A stretch of 23,868 bases of DNA from contig CANRMK010000003.1 in NCBI GenBank assembly GCA_947631715.1, forward strand, positions 1 to 23,868, given 5' to 3'. Every line of letters begins with the position of its first letter. Within the stretch, counting starts at the first letter, position 1. This DNA comes from an uncultured Acetatifactor sp. Lineage in GTDB: Bacteria; Bacillota; Clostridia; Lachnospirales; Lachnospiraceae. The notes below the pieces were generated by a model, which was not told the origin of the DNA, made no database searches, and worked only from the letters and a program-made list of their open reading frames with translations. The position numbers and the translations under genes are program-made. Positions 16,502 to 23,790 of the stretch are shown one piece after another.

Positions 16502-16960
16502 ATGAAAATTGACACAAAGATTTTCGGAGAGATCGAGATTGCGGACGAGAAGATCATCACTTTTGAGAACGGTATCATCGGATTTCCCGAATTAAAGCGG
16601 TTCGCACTGCTCCACGATGAGGAAAAAGGGACCGGCGCTGGAATCCGTTTTCTGCAGTCTCTTGATGAGCCTGCCTTTGCGATGCCTGTGATGGATCCTC
16701 TGATCGTAAAGCAGGATTATGACCCTGAGGTGGACGATGAGCTGCTGGCCAGCGCGGGACATATCACGCCGGAAAACATTCTGGTTCTGGTGACGGTGAC
16801 AGTGCCCAGCGACCTGACAAAGATGAGCGTGAATCTGCAGGGGCCTTTTGTGATCAACGTGGAGGAGCATAAGGCGTGCCAGGTCATTATAGAAAGAGGC
16901 AATTACCCTGTGAAATTCCCCGTCTACGATATTCTGCAGGCGAGAAAGGCGGGTGAGTAG
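16502..16960 (+). CDS. fliW: Flagellar assembly factor FliW
   Basis: A 152-residue protein with the FliW pattern: MKIDTKIFGEIEI, ITFENGIIGFPELKRF, NLQGPFVIN and the C-terminal ACQVIIERGNYPVKFPVYDI. FliW is known to bind CsrA and flagellin in partner-switch fashion: free FliW sequesters CsrA, relieving repression of flagellin translation. I chose the ATG at 16502, where family members begin; GGAAAGG lies 13 nt upstream, a long gap. Earlier in-frame starts (ATG at 16490, 16427) would add non-conserved residues. csrA starts 1 bp after its stop codon. Confidence 0.92.
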   Translation: MKIDTKIFGEIEIADEKIITFENGIIGFPELKRFALLHDEEKGTGAGIRFLQSLDEPAFAMPVMDPLIVKQDYDPEVDDELLASAGHITPENILVLVTVTVPSDLTKMSVNLQGPFVINVEEHKACQVIIERGNYPVKFPVYDILQARKAGE

Positions 16961-16961
16961 C

Positions 16962-17180
16962 ATGCTGGCTCTATCCAGAAAAAAGAATGAAGCGATCGTG
17001 ATCAACAACAACATTGAAATTACCGTCCTTGAGGTGAAAGGCGAGCAGGTAAAGATCGGGATCGCCGCCCCAAAGGAGATTCCCGTGTACCGCAAGGAGG
17101 TCTATCTCCAGATTCAGGACGCTACCAGGGAAGCGGTCAGCGCGGACGGCATGGAGGCTTTGAAAAATCTCCTTGGCTGA
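16962..17180 (+). CDS. csrA: Carbon storage regulator CsrA (RNA-binding translational repressor)
   Basis: A 72-residue CsrA with the complete family pattern: MLALSRKKNEAIVI at the N terminus, then GEQVKIGIAAPKEIPVYRKEVY. The dimer binds GGA motifs in RNA hairpin loops, often over ribosome binding sites. The ATG at 16962 is the conserved start; an in-frame GTG at 16953 within fliW would only add three residues. Its stop precedes the terminator at 17245-17285. With fliW directly upstream this is the standard Gram-positive pair that tunes flagellin translation; the flagellin gene is not in this window. Confidence 0.96.
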   Translation: MLALSRKKNEAIVINNNIEITVLEVKGEQVKIGIAAPKEIPVYRKEVYLQIQDATREAVSADGMEALKNLLG

Positions 17181-17244
17181 GAGGCGCAGGATCCGGCGCA
17201 TACGGCCGGCATATCAAGCATCAGGGATACTTTTATAAAAAAGG

Positions 17245-17285
17245 CAGGGAAGCACAAAATTTTTGTACTTCCCTGTTAATTTTTT
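17245..17285 (+). terminator. Intrinsic terminator after csrA
   Basis: CAGGGAAG (17245-17252) pairs with CTTCCCTG (17268-17275). The inner ACAAAA and TTTTGT extend the stem past one mismatch, and TTAATTTTTT follows. It closes the flgM-to-csrA transcription unit. Confidence 0.9.
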
Positions 17286-17303
17286 GAGAGCGGAATCCGA
17301 TAA
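17277..17303 (+). promoter_or_regulatory. SigD (sigma-28) promoter of the flaG-fliD-fliS-fliT unit
   Basis: TAAT (17277-17280), 15 bp, then TCCGATAA (17296-17303). It differs from TAAA-N15-GCCGATAA in one base of each box, with exact spacing. The -35 lies within the terminator's T-rich tail, so the two elements overlap by nine bases. Confidence 0.75.
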
Positions 17304-17336
17304 AATTACTAGATACATATTTCCGGCTGCCTATGC

Positions 17337-17382
17337 GGACGGAAAGGAAACGAGAAACAGATTTTCACATGGAGGTGGAGGA
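17337..17382 (+). promoter_or_regulatory. GGA-rich leader before flaG, candidate CsrA target
   Basis: Six GGA motifs start at 17337, 17341, 17346, 17371, 17377 and 17380; the last three form the GGAGGTGGAGG ribosome binding region of flaG. CsrA binds GGA and is encoded by the gene just upstream, which makes this leader a plausible target. No binding is proven, and purine-rich ribosome binding sites contain GGA by chance. Confidence 0.4.
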
Positions 17383-17383
17383 A

Positions 17384-17812
17384 ATGACGATCGAACCTAT
17401 TTCAAGTGTAATGACTGTACAGGCACAGGGAAGTGTAGTGCAGAAGCCCCAGGCCCCTGTACAGACGGAAAAACCGGAGAATTCCGACAGCAGCGTACAG
17501 GCTGCGGAGCAGGTTGACAGGACGACTAACGTTGTGGAGAACGCCAATGGGAAAGGGCAGGCCGACAACAGCGAGAACAAAGACCAGCAGCCCAGCCATG
17601 AACAGATCCGCAAGGCTGTAGAGAAGCTGAACCGCAATATGCAGAATACGGAAGCGGTGTTTGGCATTCATGAGGATACCAACCGCGTTACGATCAAGAT
17701 CTTAGACAAGACGACGAAGGAAGTGATCAAGGAGCTTCCTCCTGAGAAGACTCTGGATATGATCGCTAAGGTCTGGGAGCTGGCAGGTATTCTGGTGGAC
17801 GAGAAGAGATAG
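17384..17812 (+). CDS. flaG: FlaG family protein
   Basis: A 142-residue protein. The N-terminal half (to about residue 80) is polar, rich in Gln, Asn, Pro and Lys and likely disordered. The C-terminal half has the FlaG signature, including VFGIHEDTNRVTIKILDKTT, VIKELPPEKTLDMIAKVWELAGILVDEKR split over residues 96-142. FlaG proteins affect filament length and are usually next to fliD. The start is set by GGAGG 8 nt upstream; in-frame ATGs at 17333 and 17369 lack a site. It lies 26 bp before fliD. Confidence 0.88.
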   Translation: MTIEPISSVMTVQAQGSVVQKPQAPVQTEKPENSDSSVQAAEQVDRTTNVVENANGKGQADNSENKDQQPSHEQIRKAVEKLNRNMQNTEAVFGIHEDTNRVTIKILDKTTKEVIKELPPEKTLDMIAKVWELAGILVDEKR

Positions 17813-17838
17813 AGGATAGAAAACAGGAGGAAATCATT

Positions 17839-19836
17839 ATGCCGATGAGATTAAGCGGACTGGTGTCCGGTATGGACACAGAAAGCATTATAGAGCAGCT
17901 GGTCATGGCCAAGCGGACCAAGGTGGATGATGCCAAAAAAGCCCAGAAAAAGCTGCAGTGGACCCAGGAGGCCTGGAAGACGCTGAACAGCAAGATCAAG
18001 AAGCTCTATGACGGGACTCTGAGCAATCTGCGCTTTGAAAGCTCCTATTTAAAGAAGACCACAAAGGTATCCAACAGCAATGTAGTCAGTGTGATCACCG
18101 GCGACGGAGCCATGAACAGCGTTCAGAGCCTGAAAGTGAAACAGATGGCAAAGTCGGGTTATCTGACCGGCGGAAAGCTGGGAGACGGCAAGAAAGGGTA
18201 CACTGCGGATACGAGGCTGTCCGCGCTGGGCTATGATTTCAGCGACAAGGGCTCCATCAAGGTCACTGTGGGCGGTGAAGAGAAGACGATCGAGGTCACC
18301 GGTGCAACGACCATCGGGGAGTTTGTGAGCTCCTTAAAGGATGCGGGGGTGAATGCCTCCTTTGACGCGACGAACCAGAGATTTTATGTGGCCGCAAAGG
18401 ACACAGGCGTGGAGAACGATTTTTCCATTTCCGCAGGGAACCTCAATGGGCTGTCCATGCTGGAGGATCTCGGCCTCTGCTATGAGAACGACGCCGCCAT
18501 AGCGCAGTATCAGAGCATTATCGACAATAAGGACAATGCAGCCGCGGAGAGACTGCCCGGAAGGCTGGAGAGCAGACTGGCTCAGCTGACTGCAAGACAG
18601 GCGGAGCTGGCAGACCAGAAGTCCGGCCTGATGGATCAGATCAAGGATTTGGCAGCTACCACGTATGCCAGTGAATTTGCCGGTGTGGATATGAGCGATC
18701 CGGCAGCGGTCAAGGCAAAAGTAGATGCGCTGGTGGCATCCGAGGCAGGTAAGCCGGAGGAAGGAAAGCAATACGGGGAATTGGCCACATGGAGCAGCAG
18801 CCTGAGCGAGAATGAGGCGGCTGCCAGCGATGTGGCAGGACGGCTGCAGGAGGGCGTTGACGGCGCCATGGAGCTTACCGCGGCCGAAAAGCAGGAAGTG
18901 GAACAGACTGTGAAGCAGGAGGCGGAGACGGAAGCGGAGGAAGCCGGAAAGATGATAAGCAGGATCCGCGATGCCGCTGCGGCATCAGGCGCTTCCAAGA
19001 CGGCTGCATCCGATGCGGTGATCGAGCTGAACGGCGTGGAATACACCGGCTCCAAGAATACATTCGAGATCAATGGCCTGACCCTTACGGTGAACGCCAC
19101 TACGGCGGAGAACGAGACGGTGACGATCACTACCCAGGACGACACTGACGGCATTTATGACATGATCAAGAACTTCTTCAAGGAGTATAACGAGCTGATC
19201 AATGAGATGGATAAGCTCTACAATGCCGATTCCGCCAGAGGGTATGAACCGCTTACGGACGAGGAAAAGGACGCCATGTCCGACACCGAGGTGGAAGAGT
19301 GGGAGAAGAAGATCAAGGACGCGCTGCTCCGCAGGGACGATACCCTGGGAACTGTTTCCAACGCCATGAAAGAGCTGATGCTGCAGGGCGTTTCCGTAAA
19401 TGGGAAAATGATGTATCTCTCCGATTTTGGAATTGAGACCCTGAGCTATTTCACGGCCGCCGAAAACGAGCACAATGCTTACCATATTGACGGCGACCCG
19501 GATGATACCAGCACTTCGGGGAAAACAGACAAGCTCAAGTCCATGATCGCAAACGACCCCCAGACGGTGATCGATTTCTTTGTAGGCCTTTCCAGGAATC
19601 TGTACTCTGAGATCGGCGATAAGATGAAGAAGACGGAGTACAGCTCCTCCTTTACGGTCTATGAAGACGTCAAGATGCAGAAAGAGTACGATGACTATAC
19701 TGCAAAGATCAAGGATCTGGAAAAGAAGCTTGCGGATTATGAGGATAAATGGTATGCAAAATTCGCCGACATGGAAACTGCAATGTCCAAATTGCAGAGC
19801 AATGCAAGCGCGGTGACGGCTTTACTGGGTGGTTGA
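17839..19836 (+). CDS. fliD: Flagellar filament cap protein FliD (hook-associated protein 2)
   Basis: A 665-residue protein, larger than usual. The N terminus has the FliD signature: LSGLVSGMDTESIIEQLVMAK followed by KKAQKKLQWTQEAWKTLN, residues 5-50. Next come SVQSLKVKQMAKSGY and the GATTIGEFVSSL flagellin-like motif. The C-terminal core includes TQDDTDGIYDMIKNFFKEYNELINEM and a helical end, LEKKLADYEDKWYAKF. Between about 223 and 393 lies a 170-residue insertion with heptad-like helices (QAELADQKS, and a long Glu/Ala-rich stretch) interrupting the surface domain. The cap controls flagellin polymerisation at the tip. The start has AGGAGG 9 nt upstream. The insertion may enlarge the cap surface for adhesion or be coiled coil; unknown. 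Confidence 0.93.
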   Translation: MPMRLSGLVSGMDTESIIEQLVMAKRTKVDDAKKAQKKLQWTQEAWKTLNSKIKKLYDGTLSNLRFESSYLKKTTKVSNSNVVSVITGDGAMNSVQSLKVKQMAKSGYLTGGKLGDGKKGYTADTRLSALGYDFSDKGSIKVTVGGEEKTIEVTGATTIGEFVSSLKDAGVNASFDATNQRFYVAAKDTGVENDFSISAGNLNGLSMLEDLGLCYENDAAIAQYQSIIDNKDNAAAERLPGRLESRLAQLTARQAELADQKSGLMDQIKDLAATTYASEFAGVDMSDPAAVKAKVDALVASEAGKPEEGKQYGELATWSSSLSENEAAASDVAGRLQEGVDGAMELTAAEKQEVEQTVKQEAETEAEEAGKMISRIRDAAAASGASKTAASDAVIELNGVEYTGSKNTFEINGLTLTVNATTAENETVTITTQDDTDGIYDMIKNFFKEYNELINEMDKLYNADSARGYEPLTDEEKDAMSDTEVEEWEKKIKDALLRRDDTLGTVSNAMKELMLQGVSVNGKMMYLSDFGIETLSYFTAAENEHNAYHIDGDPDDTSTSGKTDKLKSMIANDPQTVIDFFVGLSRNLYSEIGDKMKKTEYSSSFTVYEDVKMQKEYDDYTAKIKDLEKKLADYEDKWYAKFADMETAMSKLQSNASAVTALLGG

Positions 19837-19875
19837 GAAAACGGATTTTGAGGACAGAAAGGCAGGATGCTGAAA

Positions 19876-20262
19876 ATGGCTTTACCCGGTGCATATGCAC
19901 AATACAATAACAGCAAGGTGCTGACGGCTTCCCCGATGGAGCTGACACTGATGCTCTATGACGGAGCCATCAAGTTCTGCAATATAGCGATCCTTGCTGT
20001 AGAGCAGAAAGATGTGGAGAAAGCGCATACTCACATTATCAAAGTGGAGAGGATCATCGATTATTTCCGGCAGACGCTGGACATGAAATATCAGGTGTCG
20101 GAAGATTTTGAGAGGGTGTATTCTTATCTGAGCCAGAGACTGATCGAGGCAAACATCAAAAAGGATAAGGAGATCCTGGAGGAAGTGAATGGACACCTGC
20201 GCAGTATGCGGGACACATGGAAAGAGGTCATGAGGATCAACAGGGAGAAAGGGACGGTATGA
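19876..20262 (+). CDS. fliS: Flagellin export chaperone FliS
   Basis: A 128-residue helical chaperone that binds flagellin's C terminus and prevents early polymerisation. The family pattern is plain: YAQYNNSKVLTASPMELTLM, LYDGAIKFCNIAILA, then RIIDYFRQTLDMKY and VYSYLSQRLIEANI. I prefer the ATG at 19876 because AGGA is 8 nt upstream; the in-frame ATG at 19867 would add three residues and cannot be excluded. It follows fliD by 39 bp and its stop overlaps the next start. Confidence 0.93.
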   Translation: MALPGAYAQYNNSKVLTASPMELTLMLYDGAIKFCNIAILAVEQKDVEKAHTHIIKVERIIDYFRQTLDMKYQVSEDFERVYSYLSQRLIEANIKKDKEILEEVNGHLRSMRDTWKEVMRINREKGTV

Positions 20263-20738
20263 CGGCTAATTATCTGACTATCCTGGAAGAAAGCCTGCAG
20301 AAAAAGCTTCAGGTCATGGCGGAGATACAGGAGTATAATCTGAAGCAGCAGGAAATATTCCAAAGCGGCAGTGTGGATATGGATCGCTTTGACGAATATG
20401 TAGAGGAAAAGGGAAAGCTGATCGATAAGGTGACTGCGCTGGATCAGGGATTTGAGAGCCTGTATGCCAAGACAGCGAAAGAACTGGAGGGAGACGGCCG
20501 GGAGAGATACAAGGAGCAGATCAGACGCCTGCAGCAGCTTGTGACCCAGGTCACAGAGACCAGCGTTGCCATTCAGGCGCAGGAGGCCCGGAACAAGAAA
20601 TTGATCGAGGATTTCTTCCGCAGGGAGAAAGACGAGATCCGCAAGGGCCGAAAGAGCTCCAAGGCAGCGTATGACTACTACAAGAACATGAACCGCTCTT
20701 CAGTGGTTCTGCCTCAGTTCATGGATCGGAAAAAATAA
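20259..20738 (+). CDS. FliT-like helical protein, probable flagellar chaperone
   Basis: A 159-residue, almost all-helical, charged protein with no signal peptide. Its ATG at 20259 overlaps the fliS stop (ATGA, 20259-20262), so translation is coupled; GGGAGAAAGGG lies upstream. Position after fliD-fliS is where FliT, the FliD chaperone, is found, and its size and helix content are compatible with FliT or FlgN-type chaperones. The sequence is not distinctive enough to be sure. The basic C terminus (RRKGRKSS-type, then KNMNRSS) resembles an unstructured tail. Its stop is 5 bp before the terminator stem. Confidence 0.65.
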   Translation: MTANYLTILEESLQKKLQVMAEIQEYNLKQQEIFQSGSVDMDRFDEYVEEKGKLIDKVTALDQGFESLYAKTAKELEGDGRERYKEQIRRLQQLVTQVTETSVAIQAQEARNKKLIEDFFRREKDEIRKGRKSSKAAYDYYKNMNRSSVVLPQFMDRKK

Positions 20739-20742
20739 TTGC

Positions 20743-20780
20743 ACGGACGGCCTTAAATGGGGCCGTCCGTTTCCTTTTGT
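20743..20780 (+). terminator. Intrinsic terminator after the fliT-like gene
   Basis: ACGGACGGCC (20743-20752) pairs perfectly with GGCCGTCCGT (20761-20770) around an 8-nt loop, followed by TTCCTTTTGT. It ends the second flagellar transcription unit. Confidence 0.92.
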
Positions 20781-20804
20781 TCCGCCAAAAATAAAGCTTT
20801 TTGA

Positions 20805-20830
20805 TGCAGATTTGCACTTGCAAATATGCA
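20805..20830 (+). promoter_or_regulatory. 26-bp palindrome, likely operator for the XRE regulator
   Basis: TGCAGATTTGCA (20805-20816) and TGCAAATATGCA (20819-20830) are inverted repeats with one mismatch in 12 and a 2-bp centre. The right arm covers the -35 of the promoter at 20818-20846, so a bound dimer would block RNA polymerase. The arms and half-site spacing fit an XRE-type dimer. Confidence 0.6.
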
Positions 20831-20846
20831 CGGTATATCGTATAGT
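20818..20846 (+). promoter_or_regulatory. SigA-type promoter of the HTH-glf unit
   Basis: TTGCAA (20818-20823), 17-bp spacer, TATAGT (20841-20846). Transcription would start near 20853, about 40 bp before the HTH gene. Confidence 0.6.
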
Positions 20847-20891
20847 ATCCATGCAGATAAATTTAAGGCATAATGTATGGAGGAAAAGAAG

Positions 20892-21242
20892 ATGACAAAA
20901 GCAGAAATCCTGAAGAAAGAGATACTGAAGCAGTACCGCAGCGTAAGACAGTTCGCGCTGGAAATGGGAATTCCATACAGCACGCTGGTGACGGCGCTGG
21001 AACGCGGGATCGAGGGGATGGCTTACGGCACGGTGATCAGGATGTGCGATAAGCTGAGCCTGAATCCTGTGGACTTTTCGTCTCTGGAGCGGGATGCTTC
21101 GCTGGGAGCACAGCTTTTGGAGAACAGGGTGATGCAGTATTATGTAAAGCTCAATCAGGCCGGGAGAGATAAGATCCTGGAGCTGATGGATGATTTTGTC
21201 CAGATCGACAAGTATAGAGCCAAAGGGAAAAAGAGTAAATGA
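20892..21242 (+). CDS. XRE-type helix-turn-helix regulator
   Basis: A 116-residue protein. Residues 17-60 form a Cro/C1-type HTH: VRQFALEMGIPYSTLVTALE, then IRMCDKLSLNPVDF. The C-terminal part (YYVKLNQAGRDKILELMDDF) is a helix common in small XRE regulators, possibly for dimerisation. No ligand-binding domain is present. The start is taken at 20892, with GGAGG 8 nt upstream; an in-frame ATG at 20877 overlaps that site. Its last codon overlaps the glf start (ATGA, 21239-21242). A palindrome over its own promoter suggests autorepression and control of glf. Function beyond DNA binding is unknown. Confidence 0.85.
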   Translation: MTKAEILKKEILKQYRSVRQFALEMGIPYSTLVTALERGIEGMAYGTVIRMCDKLSLNPVDFSSLERDASLGAQLLENRVMQYYVKLNQAGRDKILELMDDFVQIDKYRAKGKKSK

Positions 21243-22360
21243 AGTATGATTATCTGATCGTCGGGACCGGGCTTTTCGGGGCTGTGTTTGCCCATGAGGC
21301 GTCGGCAGCCGGGAAAAAATGCCTGTGTATCGACAGGCGCGGCCATGTGGGCGGAAATATCTACACAGAGAGCCAAAGCGGAATACAGGTGCATAAGTAT
21401 GGCGCCCATATTTTTCATACATCCGATCAAAAAATATGGGATTACATAAATCAGTTCGCCGAATTTAACCATTATATCAATTCGCCGGTGGCTGTGTACG
21501 GGGATGAGCTCTACAATCTTCCCTTTAATATGAACACTTTCAGCAGGATGTGGGGGATCAGGACGCCCGAGGAGGCCCGGGAGATCATTGAACGGCAGCG
21601 CAGCGAGGCCGGCGTGAAAGATCCGGAGAACTTGGAGGAGCAGGCCCTCAGCCTGGTAGGCCGGGACGTGTATGAAAAGCTGGTAAAGGGGTATACGGAG
21701 AAGCAGTGGGGAAGAAGCTGCACTGAGCTTCCGGCCTTTATCATCAAAAGGCTTCCGGTGCGCTTTACCTACGACAATAATTATTTTACGGACCGCTATC
21801 AGGGAATTCCCATAGGCGGCTACACGCAGATCATTGAAAAGCTGCTGGCGCCTGTGGAGGCTCCGGTGCGCTTAGGGGTCAGCTACCGGGAATTTATGGC
21901 AGAGAATAAAAGAAAAGAGGAGCCGGATACTTTTGCAAGGGTGCTTTATACCGGCATGATAGACGAATATTTTGACTACAGGCTGGGAGAACTGCAGTAC
22001 CGCTCCTTAAGGTTCGAGGAGGAAACCCTGGAGGGCTGTGACAACTACCAGGGCAACGCGGTCGTAAACTATACGGAACGGTCCGTTCCCTATACCCGGA
22101 TCATAGAACACAAGCATTTTGAGTTCGGCACGCAGCCGGATACCGTGATCACGAGGGAATATCCGGTATCCTGGCAGCGGGGGGACGAGCCGTACTATCC
22201 CGTCAATGACGAGCAGAACAGCAGGCTGTACGAGCAGTATGCCGAACTGGCCAGGGCCGAGCGGAACGTGCTCTTTGGCGGAAGACTGGGAATGTATCGG
22301 TATTACGATATGGACAAGGTGATCGCCGAGGCCTTAAAGCTGGCCGCGGAAGTTCTTTAG
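21239..22360 (+). CDS. glf: UDP-galactopyranose mutase
   Basis: A 373-residue flavoenzyme that converts UDP-galactopyranose to UDP-galactofuranose, the donor for galactofuranose in surface glycans. Seen: the FAD-binding GTGLFG at 9-14, HVGGNIYTE, HKYGAHIFHT near 52-61, YTEKQWGRS with Trp157, the KRLPVRFTYDNNYF region with Arg171 and Arg175, and GGRLGMYRYYDMD at the C terminus. Length and motifs match bacterial Glf closely (about 370 residues). Translation is probably coupled to the HTH gene through the ATGA overlap. No glycosyltransferases are next to it in this window. Its stop overlaps the stop of the convergent gene on the other strand. Confidence 0.97.
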   Translation: MKYDYLIVGTGLFGAVFAHEASAAGKKCLCIDRRGHVGGNIYTESQSGIQVHKYGAHIFHTSDQKIWDYINQFAEFNHYINSPVAVYGDELYNLPFNMNTFSRMWGIRTPEEAREIIERQRSEAGVKDPENLEEQALSLVGRDVYEKLVKGYTEKQWGRSCTELPAFIIKRLPVRFTYDNNYFTDRYQGIPIGGYTQIIEKLLAPVEAPVRLGVSYREFMAENKRKEEPDTFARVLYTGMIDEYFDYRLGELQYRSLRFEEETLEGCDNYQGNAVVNYTERSVPYTRIIEHKHFEFGTQPDTVITREYPVSWQRGDEPYYPVNDEQNSRLYEQYAELARAERNVLFGGRLGMYRYYDMDKVIAEALKLAAEVL

Positions 22361-23652
22361 CAGTATCCGTTGAACATCATTCCGGTATAGGCGCTGGTGG
22401 AATAGGGGCTGATGAAGTTATGCCCCGGATTCTTGTAAGCCACCATGGTGCGGTCCACATAATCCATGGGATTCAGCGATACCTGATCGCTCTTTCTCAG
22501 GAGCATGTCGGAAAAATTCCTGATGGAGCCGAATGTCTGGGAAATGTCCTCCGACTGCTGGGCTGCCTGGCGGAACATATCACCGTCCATGTTCAGCGTC
22601 CCGTCCTCCGACATAGTCAGTCCGATGGATTCCAGCGGGCTGCCGTATACGAGGGCAATGCCCTTTAACTCCTGCACAAGCTGACGGCTCCGCTGCTGGG
22701 TGTCCAGGTAGGAGGAAGCCGCTTTCATAAAGTCGTTGTATCCGCCGATCAGATGAGAGATATTGTCGGCCAGCGACTCCATATCCGTCTTGAGGCCGAT
22801 CTGAACGGAGGTGTCGTCGGGACTGATGCCCTTTAGATTGATCTCGAACAGCTTGCCTACGGTAAAACGGTTGGAGGAGGTGACTTTCTCGTTTCCGTTT
22901 ATCATTACATGCGCATCTGCGGCCTGGCGGCTGACATAGTCCAGGCCAAAATACTGAACAGTGCCGGCAGTTTTGCTTGTATGGCTGTCGCTGACAGTGA
23001 AGATCTGGTCCTTTCCGGCGGGAAGCCCTGTGGCCTCCGAGGTCAGACGGAGAGAGGAGCGGCCCTCTGATTCCACCACATCTGCTTTGACGCCGATGGA
23101 GGAATTGTTCAACAGACGCGCCAGGCGGTTCTGCACGTCGCGGTTCGTCTCGTCCTCACCCACGGAAAACTGAAATTCATAGTTCATATCGTTAATGCCG
23201 ATATCAAAGGAATAGGTATCGGCAGGCAGATCTACCTTTTCATCGGGCAGGAACAGCCCAAGATTCTCCTGAGAGGAAGCCAGTGACTGTACGCTCAGTT
23301 CCAGGCTGGGCGAGGGTCCCTCCGGATTCCTTGGACCGATGTAGGAAGCGATAGCGACTTCCGTATCGGAGGAATAGGCGCTCTTTTTGCTGAACAGCCC
23401 GTTCTCCTCCAGGCCTCCCAGCTGGGCAATGGTATTGTGCAGCTCGCGGGCATTCTCCTTGAGGTCAACGGCATAATTCTGGGTAGCCTTACTGGTAACA
23501 GGAAGATACCAGGGGGCGTCCCGGTTCATTTTGACAATAGAGTTGTATATGCTGCGAAGCTCGCTTTTTTTATGGGTGTCATACCGCGTAACGGTCTTAG
23601 GGGTATAAGCGGTGAGATAATTGTTATACACCGCGCTGAGCACAGAACTCAT
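22357..23652 (-). CDS. Divergent FliD-like flagellar protein
   Basis: A 431-residue protein, no signal peptide or membrane segment. The middle and C-terminal parts resemble FliD: LSVQSLASSQENLG, a flagellin-like unit YSFDIGINDMNYEF with EDETNRDVQNRLARLLN, then RFTVGKLFEINLKGI and TDMESLADNISHLIGGYNDFM. The N-terminal 20 residues lack the SGLDT/GMDTES signature of FliD, though KKSELRSIYNSIVKMN resembles the start of the coiled region. The C-terminal tail (FISPYSTSAYTGMMFNGYC) is short, aromatic and ends in Cys, unlike FliD. AAAGGAGG precedes the ATG by 7 nt. It runs alone on the minus strand and its stop overlaps glf's by 3 nt. It could be a secreted flagellar accessory or cap paralogue; the role is unknown. 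Confidence 0.72.
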   Translation of the reverse strand: MSSVLSAVYNNYLTAYTPKTVTRYDTHKKSELRSIYNSIVKMNRDAPWYLPVTSKATQNYAVDLKENARELHNTIAQLGGLEENGLFSKKSAYSSDTEVAIASYIGPRNPEGPSPSLELSVQSLASSQENLGLFLPDEKVDLPADTYSFDIGINDMNYEFQFSVGEDETNRDVQNRLARLLNNSSIGVKADVVESEGRSSLRLTSEATGLPAGKDQIFTVSDSHTSKTAGTVQYFGLDYVSRQAADAHVMINGNEKVTSSNRFTVGKLFEINLKGISPDDTSVQIGLKTDMESLADNISHLIGGYNDFMKAASSYLDTQQRSRQLVQELKGIALVYGSPLESIGLTMSEDGTLNMDGDMFRQAAQQSEDISQTFGSIRNFSDMLLRKSDQVSLNPMDYVDRTMVAYKNPGHNFISPYSTSAYTGMMFNGYC

Positions 23653-23702
23653 TACCGCGCCTCCTTTCTTCCGTGAATACAGCAGCCAGTCTGCAGAAAA
23701 CG

Positions 23703-23724
23703 CAGGAAAAATCCGTTTTTCCTG
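23703..23724. other. Perfect 9-bp hairpin in the leader of the FliD-like gene
   Basis: CAGGAAAAA (23703-23711) and TTTTTCCTG (23716-23724) pair around TCCG. It lies about 51 bp upstream of the minus-strand start at 23652, inside the predicted leader. Read on the minus strand it is followed by CGTTTTCTG, a weak T-tract, so it could act as an attenuator, or merely as an RNA-stabilising hairpin. Confidence 0.5.
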
Positions 23725-23790
23725 TATTTCGCTATATGCGGCAGGGATACGTAAAAAGGTGCATAATACCCCACCATTAGAATTACTTTG

